From the NCBI GenBank assembly GCA_017535315.1, contig JAFXUD010000084.1, positions 1 to 53,125 of the forward strand: a DNA stretch of 53,125 nt. Direction: 5' to 3'. A model generated the notes under the pieces. It was not told the DNA's origin. It did not search any database and saw only the letters and a program-made list of their open reading frames with translations. The first letter of the stretch is position 1. Each line of letters begins with the position of its first letter. Source of the DNA: Victivallales bacterium (GTDB taxonomy: Bacteria; Verrucomicrobiota; Lentisphaeria; Oligosphaerales; Oligosphaeraceae). This document shows, one piece after another, positions 1-8,175 of this stretch. The position numbers were made by a program, and so were the translations under genes.

Positions 1-1
1 A

Positions 2-990
<989 letters not shown>

Positions 991-1222
991 TAAAAAGTCT
1001 GACCGCCCCCGAAGGGGCGCTTCTCTTTTGGTTCTACTTAACTCAGCATCAGGGGGCTTCCCGATCCTCTCGGGAAACCTTACACTATATTTCGCATTTG
1101 CATTGCGCTGTTCAATTTCCAAGGAGCTTTCCCCTTTTCGGGGCGACAGGGTTATACTTTACACCCGATTTTCCCTTTTGCAAATCGGTTGGCCGTTTTT
1201 TTCGGGAAATCGGCAAATTTTC
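991..1222 (-). promoter_or_regulatory. 16S leader and probable rRNA promoter region
   Basis: This is the non-coding sequence immediately upstream of the 16S gene on the minus strand. It holds a strong GC hairpin (GCGCCCC-TTC-GGGGGCG, near 1004-1022), as is common in rRNA leaders. There are several AT-rich stretches, including TTGCAA near 1180 with TAAAGTATAAC about 17-22 bases downstream on the minus strand. I cannot decide between the promoter candidates; none has ideal spacing. Open reading frames here are short and lack family resemblance. Confidence 0.4.
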
Positions 1223-1336
1223 CAAGGGACTTGAGGGACGGGAAGGACAGGAGCGACGCAAGGGGCTCATTTCCAAGGCAAGCTTTTTCACGCCCCTTGC
1301 GTCGCTCCCGTCCCTCCTGTCCCTCAAGTCCCTTTG
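1223..1336. repeat. Family A inverted repeat, long hairpin (A1)
   Basis: Left arm (about 1223-1266) and right arm (about 1292-1336) are near-perfect reverse complements of about 44 nt. Each is built of GGGAC/GGGAG/GCGAC units and ends in CAAGGGGC/GCCCCTTG. The loop is about 25 nt. The structure lies between the 16S promoter region and the 3' end of the amidohydrolase gene, so it could end transcription from one side and shield the rRNA transcription unit. The same arm composition recurs at 18106, 22970, 24690 and 26866. Confidence 0.85.
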
Positions 1337-1353
1337 GAAATCTGCTTTTTTGC

Positions 1354-1541
1354 CGCGCCCCTTGCGTCGCTCCTGTCCCTCCCGTCGCTCCCGTCCCTTC
1401 AAGGCCAGCCTTCCCACGCCCCTTGCGTCGCTCCTGTCCCTCCCGTCGCTCCCGTCCCTTCAAGGCCAGCCTGCCCCCTCGCGCCCTCCTCGTCGCTCCC
1501 GTCCCTCCCGTCGCTCCCGTCCCTTCAAGGCCAGCTTTCCT
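1354..1541. repeat. Three tandem ~62-bp copies of the C-rich family A arm
   Basis: About three direct repeats start near 1354, 1417 and 1479. Each contains GTCGCTCCCGTCCCTT preceded by a similar CTGTCCCTCCC block, and each ends in CAAGGCCAGC. Read on the minus strand, the GGGACGGGAGCGACGGGAGGGAC pattern holds four GGG runs with short gaps and fits a G-quadruplex motif. The array abuts the TAA stop of the amidohydrolase at 1541. Reading frames through it on either strand are low-complexity and were rejected. Confidence 0.85.
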
Positions 1542-2413
1542 TAAAGCTTCAGTAGCCGCTTGGCATTGAGCTTCGCCACCTTCTGGAAGACCTCTTCTGA
1601 GATGGAGCCGTCGGCACGTAATTTGAGAAGGAACTCATCCATCGGGCACATTTTGCCAAAGCTGCAGATGTCCGTGGCATACATGAGCCTGTCCTGGAAT
1701 TCATTGATGAATTTGGCAGCGTTTTCGGGGTCGCGCGAAAGGGCATAGTATCCGCTACCAGCGGAGAGGTCAGCCCACATATTGGGGTATTCGCGGAAGA
1801 TACGATAAAGCGCACCCTCGCCATGCACAGGATGCTTGATGTACGTACCGCGCACATCGCCAGGCTCCAAGGCGCCGATTTCATCCCAAAAGGCAGGGCC
1901 ATGGCCGATAATCGTCAGCTTAGGAAAGGTTTTGAGGCAGGTCTGAAGCTGCGGCAGGCCTTCGTCGTCATAAAGTCCATAGCGTTCGCCGATACGGGAG
2001 GAGATATCAAAGGTTAGGGGAAACTCGAAAGCCTCCACCTGCCTGAAGAAGTTCATAACTAGGGGATGGGTGAATGGCAGGTTCGGCATGAACTCACCGA
2101 CGCCCTTGAATCCATGCTCCTTGTACCAGGAGAGCCACGGGGTGAAATCCGTCTTGGGGCTGTTGCGGATGCCGCGCGGATCCAGATTGCAGAAGGGAAT
2201 GAAGCGCCCTGGATTCAGGCGACAGGTCTCCAAAATCTCCTCATTGGACTGTGGCAGGTAGAATTCAGGCCCGATGAGCGGCATCAGCACGCCACATTCA
2301 ATATTATGTGCATCGTACATACTGAGAATCTGCGCAGGATTGGCAAACTGCGTGGTGCCATCCTGTCTTGGACCTGGAAACAAATAGGCATGAACATGCA
2401 TGTCAATAAACAT
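1541..2413 (-). CDS. Amidohydrolase, TIM-barrel metal-dependent (amidohydrolase 2 family)
   Basis: A 290-residue cytosolic protein beginning [10 protein letters not shown]. The H6-x-H8 pair at the end of the first strand is the metal-binding signature of the amidohydrolase superfamily. Further conserved points are an IIGHGPAFW block near residue 175 (metal His) and MYATDIC near 248 (likely the metal/catalytic Asp). Size and motif layout fit the amidohydrolase 2 (PF04909-like) group, whose members are decarboxylases, lactonases and hydrolases; the substrate cannot be told. A clear paralogue with the same length and motif order lies at 30002-30892. The start follows GAGGAG about 11 nt upstream. 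A hairpin terminator sits just upstream (2435-2463), so it probably has its own promoter or depends on read-through from the PRPP synthetase gene. Confidence 0.85.
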   Translation of the reverse strand: MFIDMHVHAYLFPGPRQDGTTQFANPAQILSMYDAHNIECGVLMPLIGPEFYLPQSNEEILETCRLNPGRFIPFCNLDPRGIRNSPKTDFTPWLSWYKEHGFKGVGEFMPNLPFTHPLVMNFFRQVEAFEFPLTFDISSRIGERYGLYDDEGLPQLQTCLKTFPKLTIIGHGPAFWDEIGALEPGDVRGTYIKHPVHGEGALYRIFREYPNMWADLSAGSGYYALSRDPENAAKFINEFQDRLMYATDICSFGKMCPMDEFLLKLRADGSISEEVFQKVAKLNAKRLLKL

Positions 2414-2434
2414 TGTTAAAAATCTCCTCTAGAT

Positions 2435-2463
2435 AAAAAATAAGCGCCTTCCGCAGAAGGCGC
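2435..2463 (-). terminator. Rho-independent terminator after the PRPP synthetase gene
   Basis: On the minus strand an 8-bp perfect stem GCGCCTTC/GAAGGCGC with a TGCG loop is followed by TTATTTTTT. It lies 32 nt after the PRPP synthetase stop and about 20 nt before the amidohydrolase start. Between it and the PRPP synthetase stop is a weaker CGCCCGC/GCGGCG hairpin. Its position so close to the next gene's ribosome binding site could also allow attenuation. Confidence 0.75.
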
Positions 2464-2494
2464 ATAAGATCCCCGCCGCTAGCGGGCGTAAAAA

Positions 2495-3715
2495 TCAGTT
2501 TTTGTTTTCGTCGTTGCCATCATCTTGGAGACCGATGGTTGACATCCAGCGTGGATTCTTCCTGGAAATGTCCAAGGCATAAAGGCGTTCGTTTTCGCTT
2601 ACGGGAATATTGAAGACCTCTTTCTTCAAAGTGTGTGCAATCCAGCGCTCAATCTTCAGGATAAGCATCTTGCGGCGCAGACGCCCCTGCATGTCCCTGT
2701 TGAGGATGTTGGGCAATGTATTGGTCGTGATGATGTCATCCACAGAGGCGTCATTCAGGTTTTCTTTGACTTCTGCACTGGAATAGAAGTGGGTTACCAC
2801 AAAGATGATGCGAGTGGCTCCCGCTTCTTTCAGCTGGCGGCAGCACTCCACCATCGTATTGCCCGTGCGAACCATGTCATCAATAACGACGATTTCGCGC
2901 CCCTTGATCGCCTCCAGGGAGGTCGGGCTGCTTTCGGCAGCGCAGATGGTAACCTTACGTTCGCCACTCCTGTGCTTGTCCATAAGCAAAAGCTGGGGTT
3001 GCGGCTGAATGAGATACTCTTTGGTGACCTCACACATCCTGTTATAAACCTCGGTGACAAAAGGCGCCGCACCTTTGTCAGGTGCGCAGACCACAAAGCC
3101 GTTGGAGGGATTCAGCATCTGCTCGTGCTTCACCAGGTAGTCAGCGTAAAGCTGGGCAGGCGAGAGATTGTAGAAGTAGCCGTTGAAACGATTGTTAAAG
3201 ATGTCCTGCACCGAAACAGAGTGGTTGTGGACGGTCATCACCGCATCAACTCCACTTGTGTAAAGCAGCTCGGAATAAAGTTTGGCCGAGAAGGGCTGGC
3301 CGTCGAATTTCTTGTAGTCTTCCTTGGTGCGAACAAAGGCCACATTGCCATGGCTGCGCCGTGGACCACGGTCCTGCGCGCTATAGAAAAGGTCTGGCTC
3401 CACCAAAATCACCTTCTCCGCTCCGTTGTCCTTGGCGGCACGCGCCACCAAGAATGTACGCATGGCGCGAGCGTTTCGGGTAAGTTCGCCACTGCAGGTA
3501 GAGACAATCACCACATGCTTGCCGCGCAAACTGTCGCCTATATGGCTGAAATCGTTTTCATCGCACAGGAACCGAGGGCAGAACTCGGTATTTGCAAAAT
3601 TCTTCAAGGCGATGTTATCCGATATATCGGACTTCTGCCCCATGAAATATGCAACATCACTGGCCAATGGGTCATCGGATGTAGTGCCGACAACAATAAT
3701 GTCACCGCTCAACAT
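2495..3715 (-). CDS. prs: Ribose-phosphate pyrophosphokinase (PRPP synthetase), divergent long form
   Basis: Makes phosphoribosyl pyrophosphate from ribose 5-phosphate and ATP for nucleotide, His and Trp synthesis. The C-terminal half carries the PRPP-binding loop EIVVIDDMVRTGNT (about residues 271-285), the hallmark of type I phosphoribosyltransferase folds. The middle carries DAVMTVHNHS, matching the DxxxTVDLHxxQ segment of PRPP synthetases, followed by NLSPAQLYADYL, matching their dimer/active-site segment. At 406 residues it is about 90 longer than the usual 310-320, with added sequence after the first domain and at the charged C-terminus, and several consensus residues differ. I am sure of the family; strict PRPP synthetase activity is inferred. 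Start ATG follows AAAGGAG at 7 nt. Confidence 0.85.
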   Translation of the reverse strand: MLSGDIIVVGTTSDDPLASDVAYFMGQKSDISDNIALKNFANTEFCPRFLCDENDFSHIGDSLRGKHVVIVSTCSGELTRNARAMRTFLVARAAKDNGAEKVILVEPDLFYSAQDRGPRRSHGNVAFVRTKEDYKKFDGQPFSAKLYSELLYTSGVDAVMTVHNHSVSVQDIFNNRFNGYFYNLSPAQLYADYLVKHEQMLNPSNGFVVCAPDKGAAPFVTEVYNRMCEVTKEYLIQPQPQLLLMDKHRSGERKVTICAAESSPTSLEAIKGREIVVIDDMVRTGNTMVECCRQLKEAGATRIIFVVTHFYSSAEVKENLNDASVDDIITTNTLPNILNRDMQGRLRRKMLILKIERWIAHTLKKEVFNIPVSENERLYALDISRKNPRWMSTIGLQDDGNDENKN

Positions 3716-3811
3716 ATTACTCCTTTAAAAACTGTTTATTGGAACCTGATTTCCCCACCTGCAATATAATATAGTCCAACTTTTCAGAGTTTCTAGACAC
3801 CAAGTCCATTA

Positions 3812-3902
3812 TAGTGATTAGTGATTAGTGATTAGGGGTTAGGGGTTAAGTGGTTAAGTGCGAAAGCCCCCATTGGTTGACTTCTTAACCCCTAATCCCT
3901 AA
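3812..3902. repeat. Family B heptamer repeat hairpin (B1)
   Basis: Runs of TTAGTGA and TTAGGGG units occupy 3812-3860. The stretch 3832-3850 (TTAGGGGTTAGGGGTTAAG) is complementary at 18 of 19 positions to 3884-3902, giving a long hairpin. The right arm overlaps the last codons of the GT9 gene, which ends Arg-Asp-stop from the repeat's own AGGGATTAG. Confidence 0.85.
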
Positions 3903-4695
3903 GCCGCTCTATCCTGCACATCCCGCAAGGACGCCAGATTTCAGGCGAGGTGGTTGTGAAAAAAGCTGTGACAGAGATTCCCAGAGCGGCAGCCAGATGA
4001 GTGACGCCTGTATCCGCCCCCCAATACTCAGTCGCCTCCTGTTCAAGGTGCAGGCGCAGCTGTTCCAGGCTCATGTCGGTTGCCTCCTGATAGGGGATTC
4101 CTTCAAAAGCCTTGCGAAAACCTTCACGCCGTCCCAAATCGCACTCTCCAAACGAGACGATGACGGGAGGTAATTTTTCAGGAAACACTGTCCGCACCCG
4201 CTGCGCCCAAAAGTCAGGCGAGAGGTTCTTTGACGGCGAACCGCTTCCAGCATGAATCCAGAGGCTATTCCCTACAGGACAACGCCTTGGCATGACAGGT
4301 GTTGTCTCCAAATCCAGTGGAGGCTCCAGCCCCGCTTCCAAAAACATTCGCCTCGCCGCCGATGGCGGCTCCGTCGGCCTAGGTTCGTGAAAGACGACAG
4401 AATCAGCGCCAGCCAACAAAACACGCCGCTCAAACGCGGCATCCAGATGGCCGAATATATGGAAGCATTTGCCTTGCAGACGTAAAGCAAGCGTACTCTC
4501 CACCTTGTCGGCATACAACGACCAGCACTCGTCTGGCGATATCCACTCGACAGGATGGCGCAAATCAGGCAGCAAGGCCAAATAATCACGGCGGCAGACA
4601 AGCGTGACTGCCGCCGTTTCAGAAAGCACCTTGAGCAGGGGCAAGGTCAAAATGAAATCACCTAGTGCCCCTGTACGTAGGATGACATGCCGCAT
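3892..4695 (-). CDS. Glycosyltransferase family 9 (heptosyltransferase-like)
   Basis: Resembles ADP-heptose:LPS heptosyltransferases, which add heptose to the inner core of lipopolysaccharide at the cytoplasmic face of the inner membrane. The N-terminus MRHVILRTGALGDFILTLPL gives the GxxGDxxxxxP motif of GT9. The donor-site block WIHAGSGSPSKNLSPDFW lies near residues 147-165 and GADTGVTHLAAALG near 222-236. Its 267 residues are fewer than the usual 320-350, and it ends about 30 residues after the last motif with codons supplied by a family B repeat (Arg-Asp-stop), so the original C-terminus may have been replaced. Whether the shorter form is active is unknown. A sedoheptulose-7-phosphate isomerase-like gene (30966-31613) would fit the same heptose pathway. 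Confidence 0.8.
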   Translation of the reverse strand: MRHVILRTGALGDFILTLPLLKVLSETAAVTLVCRRDYLALLPDLRHPVEWISPDECWSLYADKVESTLALRLQGKCFHIFGHLDAAFERRVLLAGADSVVFHEPRPTEPPSAARRMFLEAGLEPPLDLETTPVMPRRCPVGNSLWIHAGSGSPSKNLSPDFWAQRVRTVFPEKLPPVIVSFGECDLGRREGFRKAFEGIPYQEATDMSLEQLRLHLEQEATEYWGADTGVTHLAAALGISVTAFFTTTSPEIWRPCGMCRIERLRD

Positions 4696-4700
4696 GATTT

Positions 4701-4820
4701 AAGTGGTTAGTGGTTAGTGATTAGTGGTTAGTGGTCAGTAGTGGTTAATGTTGTTCTGTTCTGAATTATAGGGCCAGACCAAATTATAGATTAAACCGCA
4801 ATTCTAACCACTAACCACTT
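4701..4820. repeat. Family B repeat with perfect 17-bp inverted ends (B2)
   Basis: AAGTGGTTAGTGGTTAG at 4701-4717 is the exact reverse complement of 4804-4820. Between them are more TTAGTGA/TTAGTGG units and an AT-rich stretch. The element fills the gap between the ceramidase-like stop (4825) and the GT9 start (4695), which has no clear Shine-Dalgarno sequence. Confidence 0.85.
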
Positions 4821-4824
4821 CCAG

Positions 4825-6141
4825 TTACATGTTAGCCACAACGGCCTTGATGATTTCCGTGGCGGCGTTCTGTGCAGAGGAGTTCACGCCCGCCTGTACC
4901 TCATAGCCGCCGCGCTCAAAGCATTCGGGCATGGGAACATAGCCCGAGACGGACTGCGACAACTCGATGATAAAGGTGTATTTGAACTTGCTGGCCTCGC
5001 GAATGGCCTGTGCAATGCCGTTGAAGGGCTCGCCTGGCAGCGTGACGAATGCCACCTGGTCACCCAGCTCGATGGCGGTAATGCGTGCATCATGAGACGG
5101 CGTGCTCTTTTCTGCGCAATCCAGCATCTTCTGCGCAAAGTAGCGGAGGGCGGCAGGCACCTTGTTCGCCAGATCCTGGCTCTCGAAGTCGCCTTCTTTC
5201 TTGATGTCTGGCACGGTCGCGAGGATGTGCTTGGCCTCGGCGATCTCTGCCTCGGTGGGCTTGCGGTGCGGAACAGTCACGGTACCGTTCTTGACGACCA
5301 CATCTTCGGCGGTCAGCGGCTCCAGCTTGTCCAACGCATCCAAGACAATTCTGGCATAGCCGCGCCCGATGCGCGTCGCTTCGTTGTATGAGGTCTGGTT
5401 GATCTTCTGATGAAAGTCGAAGTGGTTGATGTTGCCAGAGGCATCGTCGATGACCAGAACAGGCAGGCTGCACTTGAGGCTGTGCTGGATTTCCTGCGCA
5501 AAACGCCCATACCAGTCAGCGGAAACCAGGTTTCCACCGATGGTGTCGCCGTGGTTGGCGATATTGGCGATGATGGCGGCGATGCGTCCGCCTTGAATGA
5601 TTTTGATGATGCCGATGGTGCGGTCGAAGTCGCATTCGGGCTTGTCAATCTCCTTGTTGCCCCAGCCTGGATTGGTGACGATGGTGCCGTTCTTCATCCA
5701 ATAGCGGCGAACGAAGCCGTATGGGTTGTTATAGACGCTTCCAACCTCGATTTCGCCAGGCAGCAGATTCATAATGGCGCGGTCCAAGGCGCGCAGGGCG
5801 GCCTCCAAGGTTTGATTGAATGCATAGCGCGTCACATCGTCGATATCTTTGCGGAATTCGCTTCCCGTGTGGGTGTGTGTGGCGGAGATGATCAGGTTGT
5901 CGTGAAGCGCCTTGCCGTACTTGGCGACAATACGTTCTTCCAGTGAAGCAAACAGCTCCTTGCTGATGCTGCAAAGGTCGAAGGCGATAAAACCAAAGCG
6001 GGTGCCTTTGCTTTCAATGATGATGACTTTCACATACAGGTCGTCATACATCCCCTCGTTGGGGCGCTTGTTGAAGTAGCCTGCCAGACCAACGCCAACG
6101 GGCGGAGTAATGATTTCCTGCGCATAACCGATTTTGAACAT
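4825..6141 (-). CDS. Neutral/alkaline non-lysosomal ceramidase-like hydrolase
   Basis: A 438-residue protein starting MFKIGYAQEIITPPVGVGLA, the usual opening (GxAxxDITPP) of neutral ceramidase N-terminal domain proteins (PF04734). NLIISATHTHTGSEF near residue 80 and IIANIANHGDTIGG near 195 carry the histidines expected to bind zinc; true ceramidases cleave the amide of ceramide. Many PVC genomes hold short versions of this family without the C-terminal ceramidase domain and with unknown substrate; this is one, with no signal peptide. I chose the ATG at 6141 because AAAGGA stands 7-10 nt before it and homology begins there; an upstream ATG at 6195 would add 18 unconvincing residues. It lies next to, and may be controlled with, the AraC gene. 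Confidence 0.8.
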   Translation of the reverse strand: MFKIGYAQEIITPPVGVGLAGYFNKRPNEGMYDDLYVKVIIIESKGTRFGFIAFDLCSISKELFASLEERIVAKYGKALHDNLIISATHTHTGSEFRKDIDDVTRYAFNQTLEAALRALDRAIMNLLPGEIEVGSVYNNPYGFVRRYWMKNGTIVTNPGWGNKEIDKPECDFDRTIGIIKIIQGGRIAAIIANIANHGDTIGGNLVSADWYGRFAQEIQHSLKCSLPVLVIDDASGNINHFDFHQKINQTSYNEATRIGRGYARIVLDALDKLEPLTAEDVVVKNGTVTVPHRKPTEAEIAEAKHILATVPDIKKEGDFESQDLANKVPAALRYFAQKMLDCAEKSTPSHDARITAIELGDQVAFVTLPGEPFNGIAQAIREASKFKYTFIIELSQSVSGYVPMPECFERGGYEVQAGVNSSAQNAATEIIKAVVANM

Positions 6142-6266
6142 TTTCTGCTTTCCTTTAGGTTGAAGTGAGTGTTTTGATGGAAGAAAAACTGTCACCCAAT
6201 AATATGATACCTCAATAGGCTTCTTGCAATCGAATAGGGCACTTTTTTAGCACCCAGCACAGTGAA

Positions 6267-7106
6267 TCAACGACGGGTGAAACCACCGATTGAACGGCTT
6301 CGCCAGTCGCGCGGAGATTCCCCCATATTCCGCTTGAAATAGCGGGAAAAAGCGAACTCGTCCCTAAACTTCATCAAGTATGATATCTCCTTGAAGGAGT
6401 AGCCTTGTCCTATGAGGGCCAGGCAGCGACCGATGACAAAACGGTCAATGAGCTGCTTGGGGGTGATTCCTGTATCGGCAGTAAAATGGCGGGTGAAATT
6501 CTCGCGTGAGAACCGTTTTTCTCTAGCCAAATCGGCAACCGACGTCAATGCGGTGCCATACCGATTCAGATATTCGGTTAAATCGGCATATTTACGCAAA
6601 GCCAGCGGCTTCCAGAAATCCTCGGGAGCGTAATAATCCAATAACTGCACTATTATTGATAAAACCAGACTGCCAGCCTTCACCGCGTTCTGGTAGAGTT
6701 GATCGGAGCTGTGCGAATCAAAAAGCTCCAGCAGAGTGGTGTATTCACGTGGGGCGGGTATTTCCAGCATACGCGGACATCCCGAAAAAAGCTCTACGCC
6801 TGGAAAAATCTCCAGATTGGTCTGGATGGAAAGAAAAAACAACTGGTTGTCAAGTTGAAAACGAGCTGGCAAAAAGGCGGGAACAAAGTACATTTTCCCT
6901 GGGCATAATGTATATCGCCTGAAAGAATCCGATATGAAGTTTTCAGATCCGTTTGGATTCTCCAGCGGAAAGAACATGCGGTTTACCGACATTGGCTTCA
7001 TCAATGACTGACTCACGGGGTAATACCCCTTCGCATAATGCCTGAGCATAAAACGCGAGGCATTGAACACTGATATCAGATCCAAACGATTGCTTATTTT
7101 CATCAT
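6267..7106 (-). CDS. AraC-family transcriptional regulator
   Basis: A 280-residue protein with an N-terminal sensing half, rich in aromatics and without an obvious known cupin motif, and a C-terminal AraC/XylS DNA-binding half with two helix-turn-helix units (about residues 175-270). The first helix-turn-helix includes TSVADLAREKRFSRENFTRH; the second includes SFKEISYLMKFRDEFAFSRY, followed by the family signature KRNMGESPRDWR. It is divergent from the esterase/glycyl-radical operon with a 172-bp AT-rich gap. That arrangement is typical of AraC proteins that activate a neighbouring catabolic operon in response to its sugar or a derivative. The effector is unknown. Two in-frame ATGs (7106, 7103) follow AGGG. 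Confidence 0.85.
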   Translation of the reverse strand: MMKISNRLDLISVFNASRFMLRHYAKGYYPVSQSLMKPMSVNRMFFPLENPNGSENFISDSFRRYTLCPGKMYFVPAFLPARFQLDNQLFFLSIQTNLEIFPGVELFSGCPRMLEIPAPREYTTLLELFDSHSSDQLYQNAVKAGSLVLSIIVQLLDYYAPEDFWKPLALRKYADLTEYLNRYGTALTSVADLAREKRFSRENFTRHFTADTGITPKQLIDRFVIGRCLALIGQGYSFKEISYLMKFRDEFAFSRYFKRNMGESPRDWRSRSIGGFTRR

Positions 7107-7278
7107 TGCATCCCTAATATAACTACCCCAAGTTGGCTGAGTAAACCAAAATACTTCAATATTCTCTCATTTCAATCACAAAATGCCATGTTTTTGATTT
7201 ATTATGCTATTCTATGATTCTATTATATATGCTATATTATTATAAATTTAAAATCGAGTTCTATATTGAGGTTCAAAA
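7107..7278. promoter_or_regulatory. Divergent promoter region between AraC gene and the glycyl-radical operon
   Basis: A 172-bp, strongly AT-rich spacer. TATGCTAT occurs twice as a direct repeat (7203-7210 and 7228-7235, 25 bp apart), the kind of paired half-site AraC proteins bind. TATTATAAAT near 7237-7246 is a candidate -10 for the operon, and no good -35 is visible, as expected for an activator-dependent promoter. GAGG sits 7 nt before the esterase ATG. Confidence 0.5.
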
Positions 7279-8091
7279 ATGAACAAATACGAATTTGATA
7301 ATTCACCAAACAAACTGCTGGTGCTGCTGGCTGGACAGTCCAACATGGCAGGACGCGGCTACGCGGAGCCAGAGGATCTGACCATCATACCGAACCTGCT
7401 GATGATACGTCCCGACGGCAAGTGGCAGCCCGCCATCGAGCCGATTACGAAGGACAGGAATTTTGTCGGGACCTTTTCGGCCTCGGGCGAGAAGGTGGTC
7501 GGCAAAGACCCCTTTGAGACAGTGTTACCCGAAGGCGACCAGAAGGTGTGCGGCGTCGGACCTGGGCGCACATTCGGGCGGCTTCTGGCAGAAGCGAATC
7601 CCGACAGAGTGGTCGGGCTGATTCCCTGCGCAGTCGGCGGCACCTCCATCGCTGCGTGGATGCCTGGCGGCGTCGATGACTGGAACCCCAATAACTACCC
7701 GTATGATTTTGCCATCAAAAAGGCGCGCGAGGCGCAGAAAAGCGGCAAAATCGTGGCGGTGCTGTGGCATCAGGGGGAAAATGACGCTGGTAAACAGACG
7801 GAAAACTACCTTGAAAAGTTGCGCACGGTCATCCAGAACTTCAGACGGGATTTGCAGCTTGGCGACGACGTGCCGTTCATCGCAGGTGACATGGCCTCCT
7901 TCTACCCCGAAAGGCTTAGCGCACACATCGACATCGTCGATCATGCGCTGGAGGTTCTTGCCACCGAAGACCCCACCTTCCGCTACGTCCATACCAAGGA
8001 CTTGACGCACCGCGGCGACAACCTGCACTACGACACCGCCTCGCAGCATGAGCTTGGAAAACGATATTTCGAGGCGTATGTACAGAGGTAA
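7279..8091 (+). CDS. SASA-family carbohydrate acetylesterase (sialate O-acetylesterase-like)
   Basis: A 270-residue serine esterase of the DUF303/SASA group (PF03629), which removes acetyl groups from sialic acids or xylan-type sugars. LLAGQSNMAGRG (residues 17-28) holds the nucleophile Ser in GQSN; AVGGTSIAAW is the oxyanion Gly block; WHQGEND is the family signature; DNLHYD near the C-terminus holds the catalytic His. No signal peptide is seen, so it should act in the cytosol on imported sugar. It is the first gene of the seven-gene operon. The stop codon (TAA, 8089-8091) lies inside a family D palindrome. Confidence 0.85.
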   Translation: MNKYEFDNSPNKLLVLLAGQSNMAGRGYAEPEDLTIIPNLLMIRPDGKWQPAIEPITKDRNFVGTFSASGEKVVGKDPFETVLPEGDQKVCGVGPGRTFGRLLAEANPDRVVGLIPCAVGGTSIAAWMPGGVDDWNPNNYPYDFAIKKAREAQKSGKIVAVLWHQGENDAGKQTENYLEKLRTVIQNFRRDLQLGDDVPFIAGDMASFYPERLSAHIDIVDHALEVLATEDPTFRYVHTKDLTHRGDNLHYDTASQHELGKRYFEAYVQR

Positions 8092-8135
8092 TTTCAAAAC
8101 TAGCGCGAAATGCGCTAGTTTTGAAATTACCTCTG
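8083..8135. repeat. Family D perfect palindrome (D1), 24-bp arms
   Basis: Positions 8083-8106 and 8112-8135 are exact reverse complements around a GAAAT loop. The arm contains GAGGTAATTTCAAAACTA, also found at 43644 and, as a half, at 37925. The left arm supplies the last codons and stop of the esterase. A TATAAT follows at 8139-8144. In RNA it would be a very stable intra-operon hairpin that could reduce downstream transcription or mark a processing site. Confidence 0.9.
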
Positions 8136-8175
8136 CAGTATAATCGATGAGAGAATCTGAATAACGGAGATGACA

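Noticed and set aside
5410-5946. 178-residue frame opposite the ceramidase-like gene
   Set aside because: It mirrors the codon pattern of the real gene; the minus-strand product has clear motifs, the plus-strand one none.
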